DNA of 64,000 bases from Lachnospiraceae bacterium (GTDB taxonomy: Bacteria > Bacillota_A > Clostridia > Lachnospirales > Lachnospiraceae). The stretch is taken from NCBI GenBank assembly GCA_021770615.1, contig JAETQR010000016.1:1-64000 (forward strand), written 5' to 3'. Position 1 is the first letter of the stretch. Every line of letters starts with the position of its first letter. This document shows, piece by piece, positions 8,976 to 16,717 of this stretch. The position numbers and the translations under genes were made by a program. The notes beneath the pieces are model-generated. The model saw only the letters and a list, made by a program, of their open reading frames with translations, had not been told where the DNA came from and made no database searches.

Positions 8976-10310
8976 ATGATGGAATCAATCTGGAGCCGGG
9001 AAGTAGAGATTCCTGCAAGAAAACAGTTGGAAGGAGATCGGGAGGCAGAGGTTGTGGTCATCGGCGCCGGGATGGCCGGACTTCTCACTGCTTATTTTCT
9101 GGCCAGACAAAAACGGAACGTGGTAGTCCTTGAGGCAGACCGGATCGCCGGAGGACAGACCCAAAACACGACAGCAAAGATCACAAGCCAGCATGGAATG
9201 ATCTATTTTGATCTGGCCCAAAAACATAGTGCACAGAAAGCCAGATTATACGCAGGGGCAAATGAAAATGCGATCCATATGTATGAGCAGATCATAGAAG
9301 AAGAAAATATATCGTGTGGATTTGAAAAACGGTCTTCGTATTTGTATTCAAGAGTCAGCGCAGAGGAGCTGAAAAGGGAGGCAGAGACGGCGGCAGAGTT
9401 GGGGATCAAGGCTTTTTTTACGACCAATACGGAGCTGCCATTTCCCAATGAAGGAGCAGTTTGTTTTGAGGAGCAGGCACAGTTTCATCCGTTGGAGTTT
9501 ATCCGGCATATTTCCAAAGATCTGGAAATTTATGAGAAAACAAAGGCACTTTCTGTGGACAAACATGTGATCCATACGGATCGTGGAAATGTGACAGCAG
9601 AGCATATTGTATTTGCCACGCATTATCCATTTGTAAATATACCGGGGTTCTATTTTCTGCGGCAGCATCAGGAGAGGAGTTATGTACTTGCCCTCGAAGA
9701 TGCGGCAAAATACAAAGGGATGTACTGCAGTGCGGATGAGGGTGGGATTTCCCTGCGGAATGCCGGGGATTTGCTTCTGTTTGGAGGAAGCGCCCACCGC
9801 ACCGGACAAAACTGCTGTCGGGCCATCTATGAATCATTAGTAAATAAAGCGGAATTATTTTATCCGGGATGCCGGGAGATCGCCAGATGGTCCGCGCAGG
9901 ACTGTATGACGCATGATAACATTCCGTTTATCGGAAAATATTCGATTTACCGGCCATACTGGTATGTGATCACTGGATTTAAAAAGTGGGGGATGACGTC
10001 GGCGATGATTTCAGCGAGACTGATCACAGACCTGATCGGCAAGACAGAGAATCCGTATGCCGGTTTATTCCGGCCGCAGCGTTTCTGTGTGCGTGCGTCG
10101 GCAAAAAATTTTTTGATCGATGCCGGGGAAAGTGTCAGGGGGCTTTGTGGGGGAGCCCTGCATCCGGCTAAGAGGTGCCCCCATATGGGTTGCGAAATGA
10201 AATGGAATCAGGATGAACAGAGCTGGGACTGCCCGTGCCACGGTTCCCGGATCACGTTTGACGGGAAACTGATCGATAGCCCGGCTCAGGAGGGGAAGTG
10301 GGGACGTTAG
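8976..10310 (+). CDS. FAD-dependent oxidoreductase with C-terminal Rieske [2Fe-2S] domain
   Basis: The 444-residue protein has an N-terminal DAO-type FAD-binding domain with the dinucleotide motif VVVIGAGMAGLLTAY (glycines at 30, 32, 35) ending in the ribose-binding acid VVLEAD. The C-terminus is a Rieske domain: C401-P-H403 in CPHMGCEMKW and C419-P-C-H422 in CPCHGSRITF, giving the two Cys and two His cluster ligands. Proteins with this fusion occur in many Firmicutes and are thought to be soluble electron-transfer oxidoreductases; the substrate is unknown. Either ATG at 8976 or 8979 may be used, with GGGAGG at 8965-8970. It is almost contiguous with the YyaL-like gene and is probably cotranscribed with it. 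Confidence 0.92.
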   Translation: MMESIWSREVEIPARKQLEGDREAEVVVIGAGMAGLLTAYFLARQKRNVVVLEADRIAGGQTQNTTAKITSQHGMIYFDLAQKHSAQKARLYAGANENAIHMYEQIIEEENISCGFEKRSSYLYSRVSAEELKREAETAAELGIKAFFTTNTELPFPNEGAVCFEEQAQFHPLEFIRHISKDLEIYEKTKALSVDKHVIHTDRGNVTAEHIVFATHYPFVNIPGFYFLRQHQERSYVLALEDAAKYKGMYCSADEGGISLRNAGDLLLFGGSAHRTGQNCCRAIYESLVNKAELFYPGCREIARWSAQDCMTHDNIPFIGKYSIYRPYWYVITGFKKWGMTSAMISARLITDLIGKTENPYAGLFRPQRFCVRASAKNFLIDAGESVRGLCGGALHPAKRCPHMGCEMKWNQDEQSWDCPCHGSRITFDGKLIDSPAQEGKWGR

Positions 10311-10335
10311 CCGGACGCTTTTTGTTGTATAATAG

Positions 10336-10384
10336 TTGACATCGTAGTCCAAATGACGTATAATGGACTACAAGATAGTCCAAC
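10336..10384 (+). promoter_or_regulatory. BlaI-type promoter and operator
   Basis: TTGACA (10336-10341) and TATAAT (10359-10364) are 17 bases apart. A perfect inverted repeat, GTAGTCCA (10344-10351) and TGGACTAC (10364-10371), overlaps the spacer and the -10. A third half-site, TAGTCCA, is at 10376-10382. This arrangement fits repression by the BlaI-like protein encoded just downstream. The motif is read directly; the regulator assignment is inference. Confidence 0.85.
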
Positions 10385-10476
10385 TGGTTTAAAATAGTAG
10401 TGTTTGTTCCGGTGGTTGGGCGTTGTGGATTCTGGTTCGACGGCATTGTCGGGCTGATAAGGGGGATGGATGTTGC

Positions 10477-10854
10477 TTGGAAGTGAATATAACAAATAGT
10501 GAATGGTATGTGATGGAGTGTCTGTGGAATAACTCTCCGCGGACATTGATGCAGATCGTAGAGGAATGCGGGGAGCGTGTGGGATGGGCGAAGAGTACCT
10601 GTACTACGATGGTAAAGAGGATGGATACAAAGGGACTGATCCGGCATGAAGAAGATGGGCGGACCAAGCTTTTTTATCCGGTCGTGAAACGTGAGGAAGT
10701 GGCTGTAAAGCAGACGAGAGATTTTTTGCAGCGGATTTATAAGGGGAGCGTCGGTATGATGATGAATGCCCTGGTGGATCAGGACGATCTGACGGAGGAA
10801 GATATCGACGAACTGGAAAAAATACTCCAACAGCTCAAAAAGAAAAAGGGATAA
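10477..10854 (+). CDS. BlaI/MecI/CopY family transcriptional repressor
   Basis: This winged-helix repressor of about 125 residues shows the BlaI family pattern NSEWYVMECLWNNSPRTL at the N-terminus, then the recognition region GWAKSTCTTMVKRMDTKGLI and the beta-wing HEEDGRTKLFYPVV. The C-terminal helices would mediate dimerisation and contain the region cut by the partner peptidase in the Bla/Mec systems. The start is not an ATG: TTG at 10477 is ten bases after GGGGGA (10461-10466) and GTG at 10483 is an alternative. The gene is followed after 26 bases by an M56 peptidase gene, the classic BlaI-BlaR1 pairing, and is preceded by a dyad operator over its own promoter, so autoregulation is expected. 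Confidence 0.9.
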   Translation: MEVNITNSEWYVMECLWNNSPRTLMQIVEECGERVGWAKSTCTTMVKRMDTKGLIRHEEDGRTKLFYPVVKREEVAVKQTRDFLQRIYKGSVGMMMNALVDQDDLTEEDIDELEKILQQLKKKKG

Positions 10855-10880
10855 AAATAATGGAAAGAGGGGAATGGACT

Positions 10881-13496
10881 ATGTTGATACCAATCTTGTC
10901 ATCATCGGTACTTATTTGCCTGGTGCTTCTGATACGCTATATATTCCGGGAGAAAGTCAGGGCAGGGATCCTTTATGCGCTCTGGGGTGTTGTGTTGCTT
11001 CGCCTTTTGATACCGGTGCAGATTTTTGCTCTTCCTGCGGGGATGCAGGAGCTTATTACGGTTCACAGAGAAGTCAGAATGAATGATCCGGAGGTTTCAG
11101 GACAGGATGTTGAAGTGGCGACATATGATACGGGCACTGAGGGGGAACAGACAGATGAGACGGGAACTCCCTATAAATATGACTACACGGTAAACGATGT
11201 AAAGGGAAATGACACAGAAACTTTTTCAGGGGTGGATGACAGCATGTTGTCACATGTTCCGGAGGACAACGCAGATACCCGCAATGATCAGCGGGAGACT
11301 TTTCCGGAAGCCATGGGTAAAGAGACGGAGGGAGTGAAAAATCTCCATACAATTTCGGCAAAAGAAATCCTTGTATTTATCTGGATAGTAGTGGCAGTTG
11401 TGCTTCTGACAGCTATTTTTATTTCAAATGCATATTTTTACCTGAGATTAAAAAAGAACCGCAGGATTGTTTCAAACGAGGGCAGACTATCCGTTTACCG
11501 GACGGACTGTGTCCATGTGCCCTGTCTGTATGGTTTGTTCCGTCCATTGATCTATCTGCCGGACACGACAGATCATACAGCGGAAGAACAGGCATATATC
11601 ATTTCCCATGAGAAGATGCATTACCGCCATCTGGATCATGTGTGGTCTGTCGTGCGGATCCTTTTGATCTGTGTGTATTGGTTTAACCCGTTTGTGTGGA
11701 TCGCGGCCAGAGTATCCAGACAGGATGCGGAATACGCGGCAGATGAGGCGGTCGTAAAAAATATGGGGTATGAGGAGAGATTTCAGTATGGGAAAGCGAT
11801 TTTAGGGACACTCCGGCGCAGCAAAGGAAAAGGAACGATTCTGTCTGTGGCCAGCACGGCGAGCTCTTCCAAAAGGGAAATCACAAAGCGGATCGAAAAT
11901 ATATCAGCGAAAGGAAAAACTTCGGTCATTGCACTTGTGGTCATGACAGCGCTTGTCTTGTCCCTGACTGCCTGTGCATTTTCCGGAAGGGATAGTGGAA
12001 CAAACGGGGCAGAGGGGGATACGGCAGGAGACACAGCCAGCCCGGGTGCAGTAAGTGGGAGTGAGGTCAGCGGAGATGAGGGTCAGACGGAAAAAACAGA
12101 AGACCAGAAACTGGATGAGGCGATTTCTAAGGTTTTGAAAGAAGATATGTCGTACACGATGGCTCTTTCTTCTACATGGCAGTATACAGGTGTGGAAAAT
12201 CTGAGTGTTGTGGAGTCCCATATGCTTCTTGAAAAGGAGGAGACGGAGAAACAGGTTACGGTTTATGCGGTCACACAGGTGGCTGCTTACGGGACGGGTA
12301 TGAAAGAGGACGGAAAAAAACGGGAACTGTTTTATACATGCCGGGGAAGTTCTCCTGATTTTTGTGTGATCACCTTTGAGAAAAGGAATGGTAATTATGT
12401 GAAAAAAGAAACATGGAACGCAACAGGAAAGAAAGATAAGGAGATACGTGAGAGGTTTCCGGATACGGTGTCCGATCAGGAACTGAGCTGGACTGAAAAT
12501 GACTATATAGCGTATCTGACAGGAGAAAATCAGAGAAAAGCATATGAGGAGTTAAAGAAGAAAGAAACTGCCGGGACAAAAGAGGATGTGAAAGCATTTA
12601 AGCCACTGGAAGATATAGAGGGTGCGGTCGTGAATACCTATGATGGTTTCGGTTTCGGCTATTCCACGGACTACGATCATATACCGGAGCTTACAAAAGC
12701 GCAGAGTGGCGTTTCTGAGTTTACCAAACAGCTTGTGGATGCGTTTAACCGGGTGAAGCTTGTACCGGTGCATGATCTGGATGTAAATTCGATGGACGTG
12801 CAAAGGATGATCACGATCGATTTTATTTCGGATAACGGGCATGCGAGACAGATCATGTTTGATGACAGCGGCGTGTGCTGGGTGGATGGACAGCCGAACG
12901 CATTTATGATGGATGAGCAGGTTTTTGACTACAACGGAATACAGGAGATGATAAAAGGGTTTGAGGCACGGGAAGGGCGGTGCCGTAGTCCGTTTGCTCC
13001 GGAGGAGATCATAGATGCAGAGACGGATATTCAGTTTTTGAATAAGCTCTTAGGGAATTCCCCGAACATAAACGGAGGATTTTTAGAGGCGCGTGCGAAA
13101 AAGCTTTGCAGGATAAATGGCACCACCAGATATGAAGCGTATAAATCCCAGTGTGAACATTTTGTCGCGTACAAGAAAATGTACCTTGCTGCGAAAAAGG
13201 ATGGTGTCGCAGTCACAGATGATGAGGCAGAGACATATATCAGTGATTTAAAAAATAATTTAGGGATGTTTGGTAAGGAGGAAGATCTGAAAAGATATTG
13301 CAAGCAGAAAGGAATTTCAGAGAAGAGGTACTGGGAATTTGTGAAACTGTTTTATAAGCTTCAGTATCCGACTGAAAAAATAGGGGATGATACAGAAGGA
13401 TTCCAGAAAAAACTGGACGAACAAGAGGTAAAGATCCTGGATGGGCCGCATGTGGACCTAAGTGTGCAGAAACAGGAAAACGTCACAAAATCATAA
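10881..13496 (+). CDS. M56 family (BlaR1-like) membrane metallopeptidase with large unknown extracellular region
   Basis: This protein of about 871 residues is the partner of the BlaI-like repressor. The N-terminal half has membrane helices (LIPILSSSVLICLVLLIRYIF and a helix near residue 165) and the zinc site HEKMH at about residues 243-247 (ISHEKMHYRHLDHVW), with a downstream DAEYAADEAVV segment as in BlaR1/MecR1. After a further helix (ALVVMTALVLSLTACAF) it has about 490 residues outside the membrane that do not show the SxxK/SxN/KTG motifs of the penicillin-binding sensor domain of BlaR1. The signal is therefore unknown. AGAGGGG at 10866-10872 supports the ATG at 10881. On induction it is expected to cleave the repressor. 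Confidence 0.85.
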   Translation: MLIPILSSSVLICLVLLIRYIFREKVRAGILYALWGVVLLRLLIPVQIFALPAGMQELITVHREVRMNDPEVSGQDVEVATYDTGTEGEQTDETGTPYKYDYTVNDVKGNDTETFSGVDDSMLSHVPEDNADTRNDQRETFPEAMGKETEGVKNLHTISAKEILVFIWIVVAVVLLTAIFISNAYFYLRLKKNRRIVSNEGRLSVYRTDCVHVPCLYGLFRPLIYLPDTTDHTAEEQAYIISHEKMHYRHLDHVWSVVRILLICVYWFNPFVWIAARVSRQDAEYAADEAVVKNMGYEERFQYGKAILGTLRRSKGKGTILSVASTASSSKREITKRIENISAKGKTSVIALVVMTALVLSLTACAFSGRDSGTNGAEGDTAGDTASPGAVSGSEVSGDEGQTEKTEDQKLDEAISKVLKEDMSYTMALSSTWQYTGVENLSVVESHMLLEKEETEKQVTVYAVTQVAAYGTGMKEDGKKRELFYTCRGSSPDFCVITFEKRNGNYVKKETWNATGKKDKEIRERFPDTVSDQELSWTENDYIAYLTGENQRKAYEELKKKETAGTKEDVKAFKPLEDIEGAVVNTYDGFGFGYSTDYDHIPELTKAQSGVSEFTKQLVDAFNRVKLVPVHDLDVNSMDVQRMITIDFISDNGHARQIMFDDSGVCWVDGQPNAFMMDEQVFDYNGIQEMIKGFEAREGRCRSPFAPEEIIDAETDIQFLNKLLGNSPNINGGFLEARAKKLCRINGTTRYEAYKSQCEHFVAYKKMYLAAKKDGVAVTDDEAETYISDLKNNLGMFGKEEDLKRYCKQKGISEKRYWEFVKLFYKLQYPTEKIGDDTEGFQKKLDEQEVKILDGPHVDLSVQKQENVTKS

Positions 13497-13524
13497 GAAA
13501 TTCTCTTCATATATGTGGTATAAT
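13491..13524 (+). promoter_or_regulatory. Promoter with VanR-box-like site upstream of the two-component operon
   Basis: TATAAT at 13519-13524 is preceded by TGG, giving an extended -10, while the -35 is poor. TCATAAGAAATT at 13491-13502 resembles the VanR box of enterococcal van operons (TCGTANGAAATT, as I recall it) and covers the -35 position, as expected for an activator. The site begins inside the end of the upstream gene. Confidence 0.6.
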
Positions 13525-13587
13525 AGTCTCAGGCTGAGCCGTGTGCATAAGTATTGTGCTTTTTTATGCGCAGGAATGGAGGGGGTT

Positions 13588-14286
13588 ATGGACGGAAATA
13601 TTTTAGTGGTGGATGATGAAAAAGAGATTGCAGACCTTATGGAAGTTTATCTTCAGAATGAGGGGTACAAGGTGTATAAATATTACAATGGAGAGGACGC
13701 CCTGTCCTGTCTGGAACATACCGAAATACATCTGGCGATACTGGATATCATGCTGCCTGATATCGATGGTTTTGCGCTGTGCCAGGAGATACGGAAAAAG
13801 TGGTTTTTTCCGGTTATCATGCTGACGGCGAAGATTGAGGATGCGGATAAAATAAAAGGGATCACGCTTGGAGCGGATGATTATATCACGAAGCCTTTCA
13901 ATCCGCTGGAAGTGACAGCGAGAGTGCGGGCGCAGCTTCGGCGTGTGAATACCTATAATAAAAATGGCGGCGGAACAGAGGGAGATGAGGACTATTTTTC
14001 CATTGACGGACTGGAAGTAAATGCAAAGACTCATGTCTGTCTCTTGTATGGAAGAGAGGTGGGACTTACGCCGTTAGAGTTTTCTATCCTTCTGTATCTG
14101 TGCAGAAGAAGAGGAAATGTGGTGAGCGCCGAAGAGCTGTTTGAGAAGGTATGGGGAGAGCGGTATTTAGATAGCAATAATACCGTTATGTCCCATATTG
14201 CAAAACTGCGGGAAAAGTTAAACGAGAACTCAAGGAAACCAAAATTTATTAAAACCGTATGGGGAGTTGGATATAAAATTGAGTGA
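13588..14286 (+). CDS. OmpR-family response regulator, VanR-like
   Basis: This 232-residue response regulator has a receiver domain with acidic pocket VVDDEKEI (residues 7-14), phospho-acceptor Asp53 in LAILDIMLPDIDG, Thr80 and Lys102 (YITKPFNP). The C-terminal OmpR/PhoB winged helix includes LTPLEFSILLYLCR and VMSHIAKLREKL. Upstream in-frame codons are not used because GGAGGGGG at 13578-13585 lies just before the ATG at 13588, which gives MDGNILVVDD. It resembles VanR of vancomycin-resistance systems. The stop overlaps the partner kinase gene. No van resistance ligase or dipeptidase is nearby, so the role is probably a general cell-wall stress response. Confidence 0.92.
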   Translation: MDGNILVVDDEKEIADLMEVYLQNEGYKVYKYYNGEDALSCLEHTEIHLAILDIMLPDIDGFALCQEIRKKWFFPVIMLTAKIEDADKIKGITLGADDYITKPFNPLEVTARVRAQLRRVNTYNKNGGGTEGDEDYFSIDGLEVNAKTHVCLLYGREVGLTPLEFSILLYLCRRRGNVVSAEELFEKVWGERYLDSNNTVMSHIAKLREKLNENSRKPKFIKTVWGVGYKIE

Positions 14287-15418
14287 GTATCACAAGAAAT
14301 ATGAGAAGAAAAACAGACTCAGAAAAGAACTGACAAGGCAGTTGATGCAAAAGTTTTATATCCGGCTTGCGATTTATGTCTTCTGCATCATTATGCTGTT
14401 CGTCATCGGTTATGAAATATGTGCGGGACAGGTGTGGTATGGATGGGAGCCGCTTTATCCTTTTATTCATTTTGTGCATGGGCACTGGTTTGGATGTTTT
14501 ATGGTCTGTGTGGTGGCGGGCTTCGCGATCTGTACGGTATCAAGTTTTAAAAATATCGTCTGGATGTTAGAGTATATCCTCAGTGCGGTAAATCGTATCT
14601 ACGAGGAGAAAGAAGGGCTGATCGAACTTCCCGATGAACTTCATGAGGTGGAAAAGGAACTCAATAACGTCAGCGTTAATGTCAAAAGGAGCAAGCAGAA
14701 AGCAAAGGAGGCAGAGCAGAGAAAAAATGACATGATCGTGTATATGGCACATGACCTGAAAACCCCGCTTACTTCTGTGATCGGCTATCTGTCGCTGCTC
14801 CATGATGAAAATGGGATTTCGGAAGAACTAAAAAGCCGCTATATCGGGATTGCCCTGAAAAAATCTGAGCGATTGGAAGAACTCATCAATGAATTTTTCG
14901 AAATCACGAGATTTAATCTTTCGACGATGACATTGAATCTTTCTACCGTGAACCTGACGAGGATGATTGAGCAGATCACCTATGAATTTATCCCTTTGTT
15001 CCGGGAGAAAAAACTTACGTACCAGCTGCATCTTGAGAAAGATATTACCATCGTATGTGATGTGGAAAAAATGGAGCGGGTATTTGACAATCTTTTAAAA
15101 AATGCTGTGAATTATAGCTATGAACAAACAGAAATGAACATATATGCCGGAACGGAGTATTCCGAAAAAGAAAATGATGGAAAGACAGAACAGGTTGTCA
15201 ATCTCCGTTTTGTAAATCATGGGAAAACGATTCCGGAAGAGAAGAGGGAGCAGATCTTTGAGCAGTTTTTCCGTATGGAGTCCGCCCGTGGTTCCAAAAC
15301 CGGCGGGGCGGGACTGGGACTTGCCATCGCAAGGGAAATCGTGGAGCAGCACGGTGGGAGCCTGATCTGTGAAAGCGAGGATGAAACCATTACCTTTGAA
15401 TTAAAATTAAAAAAATAA
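14279..15418 (+). CDS. Sensor histidine kinase, VanS-like
   Basis: This membrane sensor kinase of about 379 residues has two N-terminal helices (about residues 22-44 and 68-90) with a short extracellular loop, a linker coiled coil, and a HisKA domain with phospho-acceptor His158 in YMAHDLKTPLTSVIGYLSLL. The N-box is ERVFDNLLKNAVNYS and the G-box GGAGLGLAIAREI. The HisKA and ATPase parts strongly resemble VanS. The start is probably TTG at 14279, eight bases after the GGGGAG at 14261-14266 and overlapping the response-regulator stop, so the two genes are translationally coupled. An alternative TTG at 14267 lies too close to the ribosome binding site. The ligand is unknown. Confidence 0.9.
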   Translation: MSEYHKKYEKKNRLRKELTRQLMQKFYIRLAIYVFCIIMLFVIGYEICAGQVWYGWEPLYPFIHFVHGHWFGCFMVCVVAGFAICTVSSFKNIVWMLEYILSAVNRIYEEKEGLIELPDELHEVEKELNNVSVNVKRSKQKAKEAEQRKNDMIVYMAHDLKTPLTSVIGYLSLLHDENGISEELKSRYIGIALKKSERLEELINEFFEITRFNLSTMTLNLSTVNLTRMIEQITYEFIPLFREKKLTYQLHLEKDITIVCDVEKMERVFDNLLKNAVNYSYEQTEMNIYAGTEYSEKENDGKTEQVVNLRFVNHGKTIPEEKREQIFEQFFRMESARGSKTGGAGLGLAIAREIVEQHGGSLICESEDETITFELKLKK

Positions 15419-15437
15419 TAAGAATTTTATCAGAAAA

Positions 15438-15502
15438 CCTCCAGATACTATATTTTATGATGGTTTATAATTTCCATTATAAATATACGGATTATCTGGA
15501 GG
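15438..15502 (+). promoter_or_regulatory. Inverted repeat that can mask the ribosome binding site of the C39-like peptidase gene
   Basis: A perfect 10-bp inverted repeat, CCTCCAGATA (15438-15447) and TATCTGGAGG (15493-15502), contains the GGAGG of the downstream gene in its right arm. A second nested palindrome, TTTATAAT (15464-15471) and ATTATAAA (15476-15483), holds a possible -10 TATAAT at 15466-15471. Readthrough RNA would fold the site shut, while RNA from the internal promoter would lack the left arm. The repeats are seen directly; the switch is inference. Confidence 0.6.
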
Positions 15503-15509
15503 AATTTTT

Positions 15510-16196
15510 ATGGCAAATGCACTCATATTAAGAAAAAAACAACAAAGGAGAAGAAGGATCCGGCTTTTGATGTTAAAGGTCGTTATTTTAGTGGCTCTTG
15601 CAGTTGGAGTCGTGCTGTTTTTAAAACGTATGTATATGGAGCAGGAAAGTACTGCGGTATCGCAGAGAGAGGATATTATAGAAACACTTGGAGATGAGAT
15701 CGTACCGGGAAAGATCCCGATGTTTTTTCAGTTTGATAAGCGGTGGAAAGATGAGAAATATGGAGACGGAACAATGGAGTTTACAGGATGCGGTCCCGTG
15801 TGCCTGTCCATGGTGCTCTGTGGATTAAATGGCACAGCCACGTATGATCCCCTCACTGTTGCGAAACTGGCGGACGCCAGAGGGTATTATGCGGCCGGGG
15901 CTGGCTCTCTCTGGACGCTTATGTCAGAGGGAGCAGAAAGTTTTGGGCTGACGGTGCATGAGGTGAAATTTGATAAGGAACATATACGTGGCGAGCTTCT
16001 TGAGGGGAGACCTGTCATCTGTATCATGGGACCGGGAGAATTTACGACGACAGGACATTTTATTGTTTTGTGCGGTATCGATGAGGACGGCATGGTCATC
16101 GTACATGATCCGAACAGCGAGGAGAGAAGTAAAAGGGGATGGGACATCGAAGAACTTATGCCACAGATCAGGAATTTGTGGTCTTTTAGTAATTAA
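15510..16196 (+). CDS. Membrane-anchored C39-like (papain-fold) cysteine peptidase
   Basis: The 228-residue protein has a very basic N-terminus (RKKQQRRRRIR), one membrane helix at about residues 21-37, and an extracellular C39-like peptidase domain. Catalytic residues are visible as Cys94 in FTGCGPVCLSMVL, His183 in TTTGHFIVLCG and Asp200 in VHDPN, and the domain begins with the typical IPMFFQFDKRWKDEKYG. It is likely a cell-surface cysteine protease or amidase-type hydrolase acting on the wall or on peptides. It follows the VanR/VanS-like pair and is the probable target gene of that system, separated by an inverted-repeat leader. The substrate is unknown. Confidence 0.85.
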   Translation: MANALILRKKQQRRRRIRLLMLKVVILVALAVGVVLFLKRMYMEQESTAVSQREDIIETLGDEIVPGKIPMFFQFDKRWKDEKYGDGTMEFTGCGPVCLSMVLCGLNGTATYDPLTVAKLADARGYYAAGAGSLWTLMSEGAESFGLTVHEVKFDKEHIRGELLEGRPVICIMGPGEFTTTGHFIVLCGIDEDGMVIVHDPNSEERSKRGWDIEELMPQIRNLWSFSN

Positions 16197-16207
16197 GAAA
16201 AAACTAC

Positions 16208-16261
16208 TTGACCTGTCGTAGTAGTTGTGGTATAGTAATACTACGACAGAAGTACTACGAC
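16208..16261 (+). promoter_or_regulatory. Promoter and 11-bp dyad operator of the PadR operon
   Basis: TTGACC (16208-16213) and TATAGT (16231-16236) are 17 bases apart, with TGG before the -10. A perfect inverted repeat, CTGTCGTAGTA (16213-16223) and TACTACGACAG (16239-16249), brackets the -10. A third half-site, TACTACGAC, is at 16253-16261. PadR autorepression is the likely function. Confidence 0.87.
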
Positions 16262-16356
16262 TGTCAGAGTAGGAATAGAAAGCCGCCGAAGGATGCAGAT
16301 CAGATACTTATTCTGGGAAAGGAGGGAGGCCGGGATACATGCCCGGCTGGAGATGA

Positions 16357-16677
16357 ATGATAAGCAGTGATGTGATTCGGGGGTATAATGATACGATCAT
16401 TTTATATCTCCTAAAGGATGAACCTTCCTATGGATATGAGATTTCCAGGAAAATCCGGGAGATTTCCGGAGAGAAGTATATCATCAAGGAAACTACCCTG
16501 TATTCCGCATTTACACGGATGCAGAAAAATGGGTATATTGAGTCTTTTTACGGAAATGAGACGGGGGGAAAGAGGAGAACGTATTACCGGATAACAGATA
16601 CAGGGGGAGAATATTACAGGAAGAAATGTGAAGAGTGGGCAGTGACGAAAGAAGTGATCGACAAGTTTGTGATATGA
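16357..16677 (+). CDS. PadR family transcriptional regulator
   Basis: This 106-residue winged-helix protein matches PadR subfamily-2 regulators in length and in sequence: ILYLLKDEPSYGYEISRKI at the N-terminus, the recognition helix TTLYSAFTRMQKNGYIES, and the wing GGKRRTYYRITDTGGEYY. It probably represses its own operon through the dyad operator upstream. The ATG at 16357 has GGCTGGAG just before it; a small GCCGGG/CCCGGC hairpin lies at 16329-16347 in the leader. The gene is followed 40 bases later by the HAAS/DUF4097 membrane protein gene. PadR-HAAS pairs are common in Firmicutes and are linked to envelope stress. Confidence 0.92.
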   Translation: MISSDVIRGYNDTIILYLLKDEPSYGYEISRKIREISGEKYIIKETTLYSAFTRMQKNGYIESFYGNETGGKRRTYYRITDTGGEYYRKKCEEWAVTKEVIDKFVI

Positions 16678-16717
16678 GAATGCATGCGCAGGGGATATGC
16701 GCAGAATGGAGGATGTT

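Noticed and set aside
13462..13587. N-terminal extension of the response regulator
   Set aside because: The reading overlaps the end of the M56 gene and the promoter, and the ribosome binding site lies before 13588.
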